Positions 13,501 through 23,400 of a stretch of DNA of 64,000 bases are shown in pieces. Position 1 is the stretch's first letter; each line of letters opens with the position of its first letter. A program made the position numbers and the translations under genes. The stretch is from Anthonomus grandis grandis. Lineage: Eukaryota > Arthropoda > Insecta > Coleoptera > Curculionidae. Under the pieces are notes generated by a model that was not told the origin of the DNA, did not search any database, and saw only the letters and a list, made by a program, of their open reading frames with translations. The stretch spans positions 682,001 through 746,000 of the forward strand of contig NC_065557.1 of assembly GCF_022605725.1 (NCBI RefSeq). Direction: 5' to 3'.

Positions 13501-16500
13501 AATATTACGATGTCGTAATAAGAAATAATTATCTTTAAAAATTTAAAATAATGATAAAAACAAACATCTTTAATATTCGACCTTCCTCAGAAATAGATAA
13601 AGATATTCTATCATAATAAAAATCCAGTAAAAAAAACTAAATAAGCATGACAATATAAAATATAATACATGTACAATAAATGTAATTTATAAAAAATAAT
13701 TCTTCTCTCGTTTTTCCCCACAAACGAGAGAGACAGATAGACGATGGGAGTGAGATAGTCTGTTTAACGACGGCCAATCGCTGATGAATGAATTACTTCT
13801 TTCGGTTAATTTCAACGCGCATTCGTTGGTCTTTATGTGAACGCCGTTCTCATTCACATTTTGACATTTCACAGTTTATTTGCAAGTTGTCATTAAGTCG
13901 TGAATGTGATTTTTTATTCACAGTGAATGATTCACAGGTAGTGAAATTTTGCTCGACCCTAGTTGGAAATGAGCCTCGTCACTCGTTATTAAAAGCGCAT
14001 TTTGTGGGACGTTTTGAAGAATATCATTGGAATATTCTCGGCGATTTTCCCAGTCCCGTTCACTAAGTTCTTGCACGATCATCATTTTGTATATGGGTGG
14101 AACTTCAGATCGGTGTGCAAAATTCTTTTCACAGAATGATCTGACAAACGCAAAGCAGAGGCCTGTTTAACAGTTGAACTTCTAGGAGATCGTTCAACTG
14201 CTTCTCTTAGGGAGAGCGCCCCTCAAAGTGGCGTGACAAGTGACAAGTAGCGCGCGTCTAGCATGTTACTTTAAATGAAACCAATGACAACGAATGATTC
14301 AGAGCACACCCAAAATGACAGTGGCAGTGGCATCATGCAGCTTGCTACGCCACGTCGTTAAAAATAGAGCTTGTTCTACTTTTTGCCACGTGCTTTGTAT
14401 GTGTGTTTGTTGCCAAATTTAAATATGGAAGACAGTCCATAATTTAATATTCGTTTTGTTTCATTAATTGAGAAATTTCCAGGCATCTATGACAACACAA
14501 GTCCGAAAAATTATTGGACTAATTTTTGTCAGTAATAGCTCAAAAGTTTCTCATTCTGTAGAAGGATTGGAATTTCGTCGGATACATATTTAATTCTTTA
14601 AATACATTAAATCCACTATGTCCTCGCATCTCTTTCCAATAAGGGTGTACACAAAACTGACGTTGCGGACGAGTTTTGTTCATATTGTTCACGTTTAAAA
14701 GCGTTAGCATAACTTCATCCTCAGAGGACGACATTTTGAATTTAACTAACCTTTTTAATGTAATGCTACTTTAGTGTGCGCTACCTGCCACGCCAGTGCC
14801 ATACCCGTGCTATGTCACATGTGACGCCACTTTGGTGGGCGCTCTCCCTTACAGCTGCAATGTTTTCAGGTGTCCGGACACTTCTGGGTCTACCAGTTGA
14901 TTTTCTTTTTAAGGCTGAAAATGCTTATAATTCAAAATCCAGTGCAAATAAAATGTTGAAAATTTGTACACGAGTTCTCTGGATAATTTCAGTGGACACC
15001 TATTTCAGCATTTTTCAAAATTTAAACAAGATATTAAGAAAAAAAATTTTTGAAAAAAATAATTATTTTTTCAAAAAAAAATTGACAAAATGCTCATAAT
15101 TCAAAATCCAGTGCAAATAAAATGTTGAAAATTTGTACACGAGTTCTCTGGATAATTTCAGTGGACACCTATTTCAGCATTTTTCAAAATTTAAACAAGA
15201 TGTTAAGAAAAAAAAATTTTGAAAAAAATAATTATTTTTTCAAAAAAAAATTGACAAAATGCTCATAATTCAAAATCCAGTGCAAATAAAATGTTGAAAA
15301 TTTGTACACGAGTTCTCTGGATAATTTTAGTGGACACCTATTTCAGCATTTTTCAAAATTTAAACAAGATGTTAAGAAAAAAAAATTTTGAAAAAAATAA
15401 TTATTTTTTCAAAAAAAAATTGACAAAATGCTCATAATTCAAAATCCAGTGCAAATAAAATGTTGAAAATTTGTACACGAGTTCTCTGGATAATTTCAGT
15501 GGACACCTATTTCAGCATTTTTCAAAATTTAAACAAGATGTTAAGAAAAAAAAATTTTGAAAAAAATAATTATTTTTTCAAAAAAAAATTGACAAAATGC
15601 TCATAATTCAAAATCCAGTGCAAATAAATTGTTGAAAATTTGTACACGAGTTCTCTGGATAATTTTAGTGGACACCTATTTCAGCATTTTTCAAAATTTA
15701 AACAAGATGTTAAGAAAAAAAAATTTTGAAAAAAATAATTATTTTTTCAAAAAAAAATTGACAAAATGCTCATAATTCAAAATCCAGTGCAAATAAAATG
15801 TTGAAAATTTGTACACGAGTTCTCTGGATAATTTCAGTGGACACCTATTTCAGCATTTTTCAAAATTTAAACAAGATGTTAAGAAAAAAAAATTTTGAAA
15901 AAAATAATTATTTTTTCAAAAAAAAATTGACAAAATGCTCATAATTCAAAATCCAGTGCAAATAAATTGTTGAAAATTTGTACACGAGTTCTCTGGATAA
16001 TTTTAGTGGACACCTATTTCAGCATTTTTCAAAATTTAAACAAGATGTTAAGAAAAAAAAATTTTGAAAAAAATAATTATTTTTTCAAAAAAAAATTGAC
16101 AAAATGCTCATAATTCAAAATCCAGTGCAAATAAATTGTTGAAAATTTGTACACGAGTTCTCTGGATAATTTTAGTGGACACCTATTTCAGCATTTTTCA
16201 AAATTTAAACAAGATGTTAAGAAAAAAAAATTTTGAAAAAAAAAATTATTTTTTCAAAAAAAAATTGACAAAATGCTCATAATCCAAAATCCAGTGCAAA
16301 CTGTAGCTCTAAAATTTGAAACCCACAACAGTATTGTTTTGCGATCTGGAACTGGATCATGTCTACCAAGCGCGAAGTGAGTACGAAAAACGGTGCCCGG
16401 TTACATTTAATTGAATAATTCAAGATTCGCTTATTAAAATGTTTTGCACGAGGGTTTGCCAGATTGGTCTCTTCAAAAAGTTATCTTACATTTTTTCTGT

Positions 16501-17059
16501 AAAACGTATAAGGAAGCCAATAATTGACCCCCTTAAAATTTACATGTGGGTTTTCCTATGTTCCGCTCGGCGACGCACCACCCGATATATCCGTCGTTTC
16601 GAGAACTTTTCCTTTAAAAGAAAAAAGCGGTTCCGCCTTCTGGTTTTAGGTCAACACGCGCCTCGATTGTTATTGTTGTTTGTTTCTTAGATGATCATGA
16701 CGTGTGTGTGCTATTATTTGTCGTTATATTACTGTAAATTATAATTTGAGAATGCCAAAAAAAACGCTGAAATATAATTAGAATGTACAGAAAAAAAAAC
16801 TGACGTAGGCCATGTGACTCTCTAACAAATTTCTTGGAATTTCACGTAGAATCCGAATATGCAATAATATGTAGGGCGTCCCATTGAAAATAAGGAAATT
16901 CACATCTATTTCCTCTATAACCGAAAGCGTTACTCATTTAGACACTTTGTTATAATATAATAGAAATATAAGGCTTACCTGTACTGCTTCAACCTCCTGA
17001 TATTCAGCATAAACCACCCTCATCAAAACTACCCCCAGAAGGGCGACACTGTACAACAT
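1395..17059 (-). CDS. ACE-like M2 peptidyl-dipeptidase gene, 5' part (spliced, runs off left edge)
   Basis: Secreted zinc dipeptidyl carboxypeptidase of peptidase family M2, which removes C-terminal dipeptides from peptides outside the cell. Six exons join in phase: 16979-17059, 6208-6393, 6016-6153, 1976-2231, 1612-1918 and 1395-1547, giving 1121 coding bases or about 373 codons. The protein begins with a hydrophobic signal peptide. It then shows family landmarks in the right order: WAYSTNMT, the paired cysteines of RICPY...TYCDLDL, the GNLWAQDW block, and a final exon with MFQMAEEFF and SAWDF. The HExxH zinc site normally lies further downstream and is not in the window, so catalytic competence cannot be judged. 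Intron 1 is 10.6 kb and packed with mobile elements; intron 3 holds a 174-bp satellite. Family assignment is firm; which insect ACE paralogue it is, I cannot say. Confidence 0.9.
1612..1918 (-). CDS. ACE-like exon 5 with GNLWAQDW block
   Basis: Acceptor TTTCAAG, donor GTAATC, phase 1 in and phase 2 out. It encodes the helices from FQDELVETFRKILPLY through YVRSRLYKKYG to PLPAHILGNLWAQDW, then the DVTGEMLQQGFTPL segment. These are among the best conserved parts of M2 peptidases. Confidence 0.92.
1976..2231 (-). CDS. ACE-like exon 4 with first cysteine pair
   Basis: The acceptor CTTACAG opens on IHHLISEMKDLY. The exon carries RICPY...ATYCDLDLSDI, the conserved disulphide pair of the family, then KSRNHLELLHMWKEW and FMRYVDLANQAA. 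It ends in phase 1 at a weak donor, GTTCGG. Using that donor gives a 57-bp intron and restores the expected N-G-F-S junction. Confidence 0.88.
2470..5990. repeat. 174-bp satellite array inside ACE-like intron 3
   Basis: About 20 tandem copies of a unit of roughly 174 bp. Repeated landmarks are TTTTTTACGTAGACTCAAC, CGAGATATCTCGAGATCAAC and GGAAAAATCTCGGTTA. Successive copies of the first landmark near 2668, 2843, 3017 and 3191 set the period. A four-monomer block of 694 bp is repeated almost exactly, with matching stretches at 4120, 4814 and 5508. Because 174 is divisible by 3, one frame stays open across several units and yields false ORFs of up to 184 codons rich in Lys, Arg and Ser. Outer copies are more diverged. 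Confidence 0.93.
6016..6153 (-). CDS. ACE-like exon 3
   Basis: 46 codons, phase 0 at both ends. The acceptor is GTTTTAG and the donor GTATGA. It encodes KFDKVTWRKAMEFDW and continues to SLSDEKYNE, matching the segment of M2 enzymes between the WAY block and the first cysteine pair. The following intron (2232-6015) is almost entirely a 174-bp satellite. Confidence 0.88.
6208..6393 (-). CDS. ACE-like exon 2: N-terminal helical region
   Basis: 62 codons between acceptor ATACAAG and donor GTAAGT, phase 0 at both ends. It encodes the N-terminal helix region of M2 peptidases with the block SSAQWAYSTNMTDFN; the tryptophan-alanine-tyrosine and NMT glycosylation-type motif are family hallmarks. Confidence 0.88.
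6689..7264. mobile_element. Foldback element with ~220-bp arms and TATA target duplication
   Basis: The left arm (6689 to about 6910) and right arm (about 7040-7264) are long inverted repeats. They begin near CGGGTGGTGCGTCGCCGAG and include GGTCAATTATTGGCTTCCCT. TATA flanks the element at 6685-6688 and 7265-7268, consistent with a 4-bp target duplication. No ORF lies inside. The same arms bound the 8.7 kb element at 7902-16585. Confidence 0.85.
7265..7901. other. Intron sequence between foldback elements
   Basis: AT-rich sequence. An imperfect inverted repeat is seen around 7525-7690, with AATTTGAAATAAT mirrored by ATTATTTCAAATT, which suggests another decayed short element. No coding signal. 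Confidence 0.4.
8104..8652 (-). pseudogene. Tc1/mariner-like transposase fragment, frameshifted
   Basis: Minus-strand translation gives a DDE-type transposase middle region. FTDECTFTLNNE carries the first catalytic aspartate, followed by NCRYWNQENEHRF, FLGHHIIG, and in another frame TAETYLDLFQNQIGPAL with DQIIWYQ just before the second aspartate, where the element is cut by the left arm of the composite element. An upstream stretch from 8652, with a charged ERENRD region, is in a different frame. Frameshifts and truncation mean it is inactive. Confidence 0.7.
8653..9112. other. Sequence between transposase fragments
   Basis: A 70-codon minus-strand frame (8711-8923) is present but I recognise no family and see no splice or start context. 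Probably transposon-derived filler. Confidence 0.35.
10809..10901 (+). CDS. Possible transposon-encoded first exon
   Basis: ATG at 10809 opens MDNMNFEVEVSEVF, then SFLKRNALEHLWPVFEG, ending before GTATAT, a usable donor. The FLKR...LEHLWPVF pattern resembles the first helices of a SAM-type domain. A GC-richer, promoter-like stretch precedes it (10630-10790). No following exon was found. Alternatively the donor GTAAGT after FEVE would give a shorter exon. Weak evidence. Confidence 0.3.
11169..11318. mobile_element. 150-bp foldback MITE
   Basis: The ends TTTTCACAGGGCAGTCCTGA and the inverse of the right end, TTTTCACGGAGCAGTCCTGA, form long inverted repeats continuing through GTCCGGGATT. It lies inside the 2.14 kb element, giving another level of nesting. 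No coding capacity. Confidence 0.8.
13157..13958. mobile_element. 802-bp non-autonomous element, CTAG duplication
   Basis: It interrupts the mariner-like transposase between HFQL and NKQNFRYW. CTAG lies at both junctions (13153-13156 and 13959-13962). The short ends GCTTGAGC and the inverse GGTCGAGC are similar. Palindromic subterminal motifs such as GTGAATTCACAGG recur near both ends. Two short frames inside have no recognisable family. Confidence 0.65.
14210..14848. mobile_element. PIF/Harbinger deletion derivative, TTA duplication
   Basis: The terminal inverted repeats start GGGAGAGCGCCC on the left and the inverse GGGAGAGCGCCC on the right; inner homology includes AAAGTGGCGT. TTA flanks both ends (14207-14209 and 14849-14851), the usual target of this superfamily. 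A minus-strand ORF at 14540-14734 keeps an N-terminal region (SSEDEVMLTLL, then RPQRQFCVHPYWKE and YPTKFQSFYRM) typical of insect Harbinger proteins. The catalytic part is deleted. At 639 bp it is non-autonomous. Confidence 0.82.
14540..14734 (-). pseudogene. Harbinger transposase N-terminal remnant
   Basis: A 64-codon frame beginning MSSSEDEVMLTLLN. HPYWKEMRGHSGFNVFKEL and YPTKFQSFYRM are typical of the N-terminal region of insect Harbinger-type proteins; the nuclease domain (DDE) is absent. It lies inside the 639-bp element with TTA duplications. Confidence 0.7.
14909..16300. repeat. 169-bp satellite array inside the composite element
   Basis: About eight tandem copies of 169 bp. The landmark TTGACAAAATGCTCATAA recurs at 15082, 15251, 15420 and 15589. 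Each unit carries GAAAATTTGTACACGAG and GTGGACACCTATTTCAG followed by A/T-rich homopolymer tracts. Copies are nearly identical, so the expansion is recent. It abuts the truncated mariner-like transposase on one side and runs to within about 100 bp of the right arm of the composite element. Confidence 0.95.
16586..16978. other. ACE-like intron 1, end next to exon 1
   Basis: AT-rich sequence. The stretch around 16830-16905 is a diverged direct repeat of 6548-6635; both carry TAGGGTGTCC- or TAGGGCGTCC-like text followed by ATTGAAATAAGGAA. No exon seen. Confidence 0.45.
16979..17059 (-). CDS. ACE-like exon 1: start codon and signal peptide
   Basis: The ATG lies at 17057-17059. The exon encodes 27 residues: a hydrophobic core (SVALLGVVLMRVV) ending YA, typical before signal peptidase cleavage, then an acidic stretch EYQEVEAVQ. 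It ends in phase 0 at CAG followed by the strong donor GTAAGC. The phase matches exon 2, whose acceptor opens directly on a codon. The link to exon 2 across 10.6 kb is inferred from phase, strand and the expected secretory start of this family. Confidence 0.75.
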
Positions 17060-17465
17060 CTTGAGTGAAAAAATCATCAAATTCTCCGTTATAATAAACT
17101 GGGTGGTACTTTATCGCGACGATGACAGTATTGTTCATCTTCAAAGTAACGAGACGTAACTGCACCCGAATAACATTCAGCGGGATATTTTGGCGTGACA
17201 AATTGTTTTGCAGTTAGATGTGCAACCCCTCGACCGTGACACCACTTAATCGATGTCTCATACTCACCGGTGATTTTCTTTTTTTTTTGAAAAATTAATC
17301 AGAAAATACTGAACGTTCACTTTTTGTAGTTGGATTTGCCGCAGTCGAACAGCGAAAGCGTATCGGGCAGAAGGAAACCGAATCATAAAAGTGAAATGAC
17401 AGCCAGGCGTTGGTGGTAAAGGGTTTTACGTAATTTTTTGGTTGTTTCTGGTGTAATTTTCGTTT
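17060..17465 (-). promoter_or_regulatory. 5' flank of ACE-like gene (probable promoter and UTR)
   Basis: About 400 bp between the ACE-like start codon and the large satellite. It is less repetitive than its surroundings and must hold the promoter unless a further non-coding exon lies beyond the array. A weak A/T-rich box (inverse of ATAAAAGTG near 17384) could serve as a TATA-like element. Assigned by position only. Confidence 0.35.
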
Positions 17466-20400
17466 TTGTTCATTGGGGAGAAAATGGCCATAACTGAAAA
17501 ACTAGTGACCTAATGACCTGAAAATTTGTATACGGGTTCCTCATTTAAATTCATTAGACACCTATTTCAGGGTTTTTTGAAAAATGTACAGAGTGTAAAG
17601 AAAAAAAATATTTTTGAAAAATTAATATTTTTTTTCCTAATAAATTGAAAAAATGGCCATAACTCAAAAATCAGGGCACCTAAAGACCTGAAAATTTGTA
17701 TACGGGTTCTTCATTTGAATTCATTAGACACCTATTTCAGGGTTTTTTGAAAAATATACAAAGTGCAGAGAAAAAAAATATTTTTGAAAAATTAATATTT
17801 TTTTTCCTAATAAATTGAGAAAATGGCCATAACTCAAAAACCAGGGCACCTAAAGACCTGAAAATTTGTATACGGGTTCTTCATTTAAATTCATTAGACA
17901 CCTATTTTAGGGTTTTTTGAAAAATGTACAGGGTGTAGAGAAAAAAAAATATTTTTCAAAAGTTAATATTTTTTTTCTAATAAATTGAGAAAATGGCCAT
18001 AACTCAAAAACCAGGGCACCTAAAGACCTGAAAATTTGTGTACGAATTCTTCATTTAAATTCATTAGACACCTATTTCAGGGTTTTTTGAAAAATGTACA
18101 GAGTGCAGAAAAAAAAAATATTTTTGAAAAAATAATATTTTTTTTCCTAATAAATTGAGAAAATGGCCATAACTCAAAAACCAGGGCACCTAAAGACCTG
18201 AAAATTTGTATACGGGTTCTTCATTTGAATTCATTAGACACCTATTTCAGGGTTTTTTGAAAAATGTATAGAGTGCAGAGAAAAAAAATATTTTTGAAAA
18301 AATAATATTTTTTTTCATAATAAATTGAGAAAATGGCCATAACTCAAAAACCAGGGCACCTAAAGACCTGAAAATTTGTATACGGGTTCTTCATTTGAAT
18401 TCATTAGACACCTATTTCAGGGTTTTTTGAAAAATGTATAGAGTGCAGAGAAAAAAAATATTTTCGAAAAAATAATATTTTTTTTCATAATAAATTGAGA
18501 AAATGGCCATAACTCAAAAATCAGGGCACCTAAAGACCTGAAAATTTGTATACGGGTTCTTCATTTGAATTGATTTGACACCTATTTTAGGGTTTTTTGA
18601 AAAATGTACAGAGTGCAGAGAAAAAAAATATTTTTGAAAAATTAATATTTTTTTTCTAATAAATTGAGAAAATGGCCATAACTCAAAAACCAGGGCACCT
18701 AAAGACCTGAAAATTTGTGTACGAATTCTTCATTTAAATTCATTAGACACCTGTTTCAGGGTTTTTTGAAAAATGTACAGAGTGCAGAGAAAAAAAATAT
18801 TTTTGAAAAAATAATATTTTTTTTTTATAATAAATTGAGAAAATGGCCATAACTCAAAAACCAGGGCACCTAAAGACCTGAAAATTTGTATACGAATTCT
18901 CCATTTAAATTCATTAGACACCTATTTCAGGGTTTTTTGAAAAATATACAGAGTGCAAATAAAAAAAATATTTTTGAAAAATTAATATTTTTTTTCATAA
19001 TAAATTGAGAAAATGGCCATAACTCAAAAACCAGGGCACCTAAAGACCTGAAAATTTGTATACGGGTTCTTCAATTAAATTCATTTGACACCTATTTCAG
19101 GGTTTTTTGAAAAATATACAGAGTGCAAAGAAAAAAAATATTTTTGAAAAATTAATATTTTTTTTCATAATAAATTGAGAAAATGGTCATAACTCAAAAA
19201 CCAGGGCACCTAAAGACCTGAAAATTTGTATACGGGTTCTTCAATTAAATTCATTTGACACCTATTTCAGGGTTTTTTGAAAAATATACAGAGTGCAAAG
19301 AAAAAAAATATTTTTGAAAAATTAATATTTTTTTTCATAATAAATTGAGAAAATGGTCATAACTCAAAAACCAGGGCACCTAAAGACCTGAAAATTTGTA
19401 TACGGGTTCTTCAATTAAATTCATTTGACACCTATTTCAGGGTTTTTTGAAAAATATACAGAGTGCAAAGAAAAAAAATATTTTTGAAAAATTAATATTT
19501 TTTTTCATAATAAATTGAGAAAATGGCCATAACTCAAAAACCAGGGCACCTAAAGACCTGAAAATTTGTATACGGGTTCTCCATTTAAATTCATTTGACA
19601 CCTATTTCAGGGTTTTTTGAAAAATGTACAGAGTGCAAATAAAAAAAATATTTTTGAAAAATTAATATTTTTTTTCATAATAAATTGAGAAAATGGCCAT
19701 AACTCAAAAACCAGGGCACCTAAACACCTGAAAATTTGTATACGGGTTCTCCATTTAAATTCATTTGACACCTATTTCAGGGTTTTTTGAAAAATGTACA
19801 GAGTGCAAATAAAAAAAATATTTTTGAAAAATTAATATTTTTTTTCCTAATAAATTGAGAAAATGGTCATAACTCAAAAACCAGGGCACCTAAAGACCTG
19901 AAAATTTGTATACGGGTTCTTCAATTAAATTCATTTGACACCTATTTCAGGGTTTTTTGAAAAATATACAGAGTGCAAAGAAAAAAAATATTTTTGAAAA
20001 ATTAATATTTTTTTTCATAATAAATTGAGAAAATGGTCATAACTCAAAAACCAGGGCACCTAAAGACCTGAAAATTTGTATACGGGTTCTTCAATTAAAT
20101 TCATTTGACACCTATTTCAGGGTTTTTTGAAAAATATACAGAGTGCAAAGAAAAAAAATATTTTTGAAAAATTAATATTTTTTTTCATAATAAATTGAGA
20201 AAATGGCCATAACTCAAAAACCAGGGCACCTAAAGACCTGAAAATTTGTATACGGGTTCTCCATTTAAATTCATTTGACACCTATTTCAGGGTTTTTTGA
20301 AAAATGTACAGAGTGCAAATAAAAAAAATATTTTTGAAAAATTAATATTTTTTTTCATAATAAATTGAGAAAATGGCCATAACTCAAAAACCAGGGCACC

Positions 20401-23400
20401 TAAACACCTGAAAATTTGTATACGGGTTCTCCATTTAAATTCATTTGACACCTATTTCAGGGTTTTTTGAAAAATGTACAGAGTGCAAATAAAAAAAATA
20501 TTTTTGAAAAATTAATATTTTTTTTCCTAATAAATTGAGAAAATGGTCATAACTCAAAAACCAGGGCACCTAAAGACCTGAAAATTTGTATACGGGTTCT
20601 CCATTTAAATTCATTTGACACCTATTTCAGGGTTTTTTGAAAAATGTACAGAGTGCAAATAAAAAAAATATTTTTGAAAAATTAATATTTTTTTTCCTAA
20701 TAAATTGAGAAAATGGCCATAACTCAAAAACCAGGGCACCTAAAGACCTGAAAATTTGTATACGGGTTCTTCAATTAAATTCATTGGACACCTATTTCAG
20801 GGTTTTTTGAAAAATGTACAGAGTGCAAATAAAAAAAATATTTTTGAAAAATTAATATTTTTTTTCATAATAAATTGAGAAAATGGCCATAACTCAAAAA
20901 CCAGGGCACCTAAACACCTGAAAATTTGTATACGGGTTCTCCATTTAAATTCATTTGACACCTATTTCAGGGTTTTTTGAAAAATGTACAGAGTGCAAAT
21001 AAAAAAAATATTTTTGAAAAATTAATATTTTTTTTCCTAATAAATTGAGAAAATGGTCATAACTCAAAAACCAGGGCACCTAAAGACCTGAAAATTTGTA
21101 TACGGGTTCTTCAATTAAATTCATTTGACACCTATTTCAGGGTTTTTTGAAAAATATACAGAGTGCAGAGAAAAAAAATATTTTTGAAAAATTAATATTT
21201 TTTTTCCTAATAAATTGAGAAAATGGCCATAACTCAAAAACCAGGGCACCTAAAGACCTGAAAATTTGTATACGGGTTCTTCAATTAAATTCATTGGACA
21301 CCTATTTCAGGGTTTTTTGAAAAATGTACAGAGTGCAAATAAAAAAAATATTTTTGAAAAAATAATATTTTTTTTCCTAATAAATTGAGAAAATGGCCAT
21401 AACTCAAAAACCAGGGCACCTAAAGACCTGAAAATTTGTATACGAGTTCTTCATTTAAATTCATTAGACACCTATTTCAGGGTTTTTTGAAAAATGTACA
21501 GAGTGCAGAAAAAAAAAATATTTTTGAAAAAATAATATTTTTTTTCCTAATAAATTGAGAAAATGGCCATAACTCAAAAACCAGGGCACCTAAAGACCTG
21601 AAAATTTGTATACGGGTTCTTCATTTGAATTCATTAGACACCTATTTCAGGGTTTTTTGAAAAATGTATAGAGTGCAGAGAAAAAAAATATTTTTGAAAA
21701 AATAATATTTTTTTTCATAATAAATTGAGAAAATGGCCATAACTCAAAAACCAGGGCACCTAAAGACCTGAAAATTTGTATACGGGTTCTTCATTTGAAT
21801 TCATTAGACACCTATTTCAGGGTTTTTTGAAAAATGTATAGAGTGCAGAGAAAAAAAATATTTTCGAAAAAATAATATTTTTTTTCATAATAAATTGAGA
21901 AAATGGCCATAACTCAAAAATCAGGGCACCTAAAGACCTGAAAATTTGTATACGGGTTCTTCATTTGAATTGATTTGACACCTATTTTAGGGTTTTTTGA
22001 AAAATGTACAGAGTGCAGAGAAAAAAAATATTTTTGAAAAATTAATATTTTTTTTCTAATAAATTGAGAAAATGGCCATAACTCAAAAACCAGGGCACCT
22101 AAAGACCTGAAAATTTGTGTACGAATTCTTCATTTAAATTCATTAGACACCTGTTTCAGGGTTTTTTGAAAAATGTACAGAGTGCAGAGAAAAAAAATAT
22201 TTTTGAAAAAATAATATTTTTTTTTTATAATAAATTGAGAAAATGGCCATAACTCAAAAACCAGGGCACCTAAAGACCTGAAAATTTGTGTACGAATTCT
22301 TCATTTAAATTCATTAGACACCTGTTTCAGGGTTTTTTGAAAAATGTACAGAGTGCAGAGAAAAAAAATATTTTTGAAAAAATAATATTTTTTTTTTATA
22401 ATAAATTGAGAAAATGGCCATAACTCAAAAACCAGGGCACCTAAAGACCTGAAAATTTGTATACGAATTCTCCATTTAAATTCATTAGACACCTATTTCA
22501 GGGTTTTTTGAAAAATATACAGAGTGCAAATAAAAAAAATATTTTTGAAAAATTAATATTTTTTTTCCTAATAAATTGAGAAAATGGTCATAACTCAAAA
22601 ACCAGGGCACCTAAAGACCTGAAAATTTGTATACGGGTTCTTCAATTAAATTCATTTGACACCTATTTCAGGGTTTTTTGAAAAATATACAGAGTGCAAA
22701 GAAAAAAAATATTTTTGAAAAATTAATATTTTTTTTCATAATAAATTGAGAAAATGGTCATAACTCAAAAACCAGGGCACCTAAAGACCTGAAAATTTGT
22801 GTACGAATTCTTCATTTAAATTCATTAGACACCTGTTTCAGGGTTTTTTGAAAAATGTACAGAGTGCAGAGAAAAAAAATATTTTTGAAAAAATAATATT
22901 TTTTTTTTATAATAAATTGAGAAAATGGCCATAACTCAAAAACCAGGGCACCTAAAGACCTGAAAATTTGTATACGGGTTCTTCAATTAAATTCATTTGA
23001 CACCTATTTCAGGGTTTTTTGAAAAATATACAGAGTGCAAAGAAAAAAAATATTTTTGAAAAATTAATATTTTTTTTCATAATAAATTGAGAAAATGGCC
23101 ATAACTCAAAAACCAGGGCACCTAAAGACCTGAAAATTTGTATACGGGTTCTCCATTTAAATTCATTTGACACCTATTTCAGGGTTTTTTGAAAAATGTA
23201 CAGAGTGCAAATAAAAAAAATATTTTTGAAAAATTAATATTTTTTTTCCTAATAAATTGAGAAAATGGTCATAACTCAAAAACCAGGGCACCTAAAGACC
23301 TGAAAATTTGTATACGGGTTCTTCATTTGAATTCATTAGACACCTATTTCAGAGTTTTTTGAAAAATATACAGAGTGCAAAGAAAATAAATATTTTTGAA

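Larger units (their letters stand above)
9113..14908 (-). pseudogene. Mariner-like (IS630/Tc1 superfamily) transposase in four pieces
   Basis: Four minus-strand pieces read as one transposase: 14852-14908, 13963-14206, 12861-13152 and 9113-9410. In order they hold KSTGRPRSVRTPENIAA, a helix-turn-helix-like stretch, LLITSDEAHF (first catalytic Asp), NKQNFRYWAPENPRQ, VWFQQDGATAHTA (second Asp), and WPARSPDLAPCDFFLW (third Asp), ending WTL before a stop. The three acidic positions survive, each in a different piece. The breaks are insertions at 14210-14848, 13157-13958 and 9411-12860. The N-terminus is missing where the 169-bp satellite begins. The pieces add up to roughly 300 codons. Confidence 0.85.
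7902..16585. mobile_element. 8.7 kb composite element bounded by the same ~200-bp arms, TATA duplications
   Basis: The left arm (7902 to about 8101) and inverted right arm (about 16394-16585) match the arms of the 576-bp element at 6689. TATA occurs just outside both ends (7898-7901 and 16586-16589). Inside are a fragment of a Tc1/mariner-like transposase, a second mariner-like transposase broken by three insertions, and a 169-bp satellite. Either this is a large relative of the short element that collected insertions, or two short elements frame the region by chance. The matching duplications favour a single element. Confidence 0.6.

Noticed and set aside
17004..17201. 65-codon minus-strand ORF over ACE-like exon 1
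   Set aside because: Wrong frame relative to the signal-peptide exon and no family similarity seen.
18730..22492. Identical 63-codon minus-strand ORFs at 18730 and 22301
   Set aside because: Both lie wholly in the 170-bp satellite and are duplicated with it.
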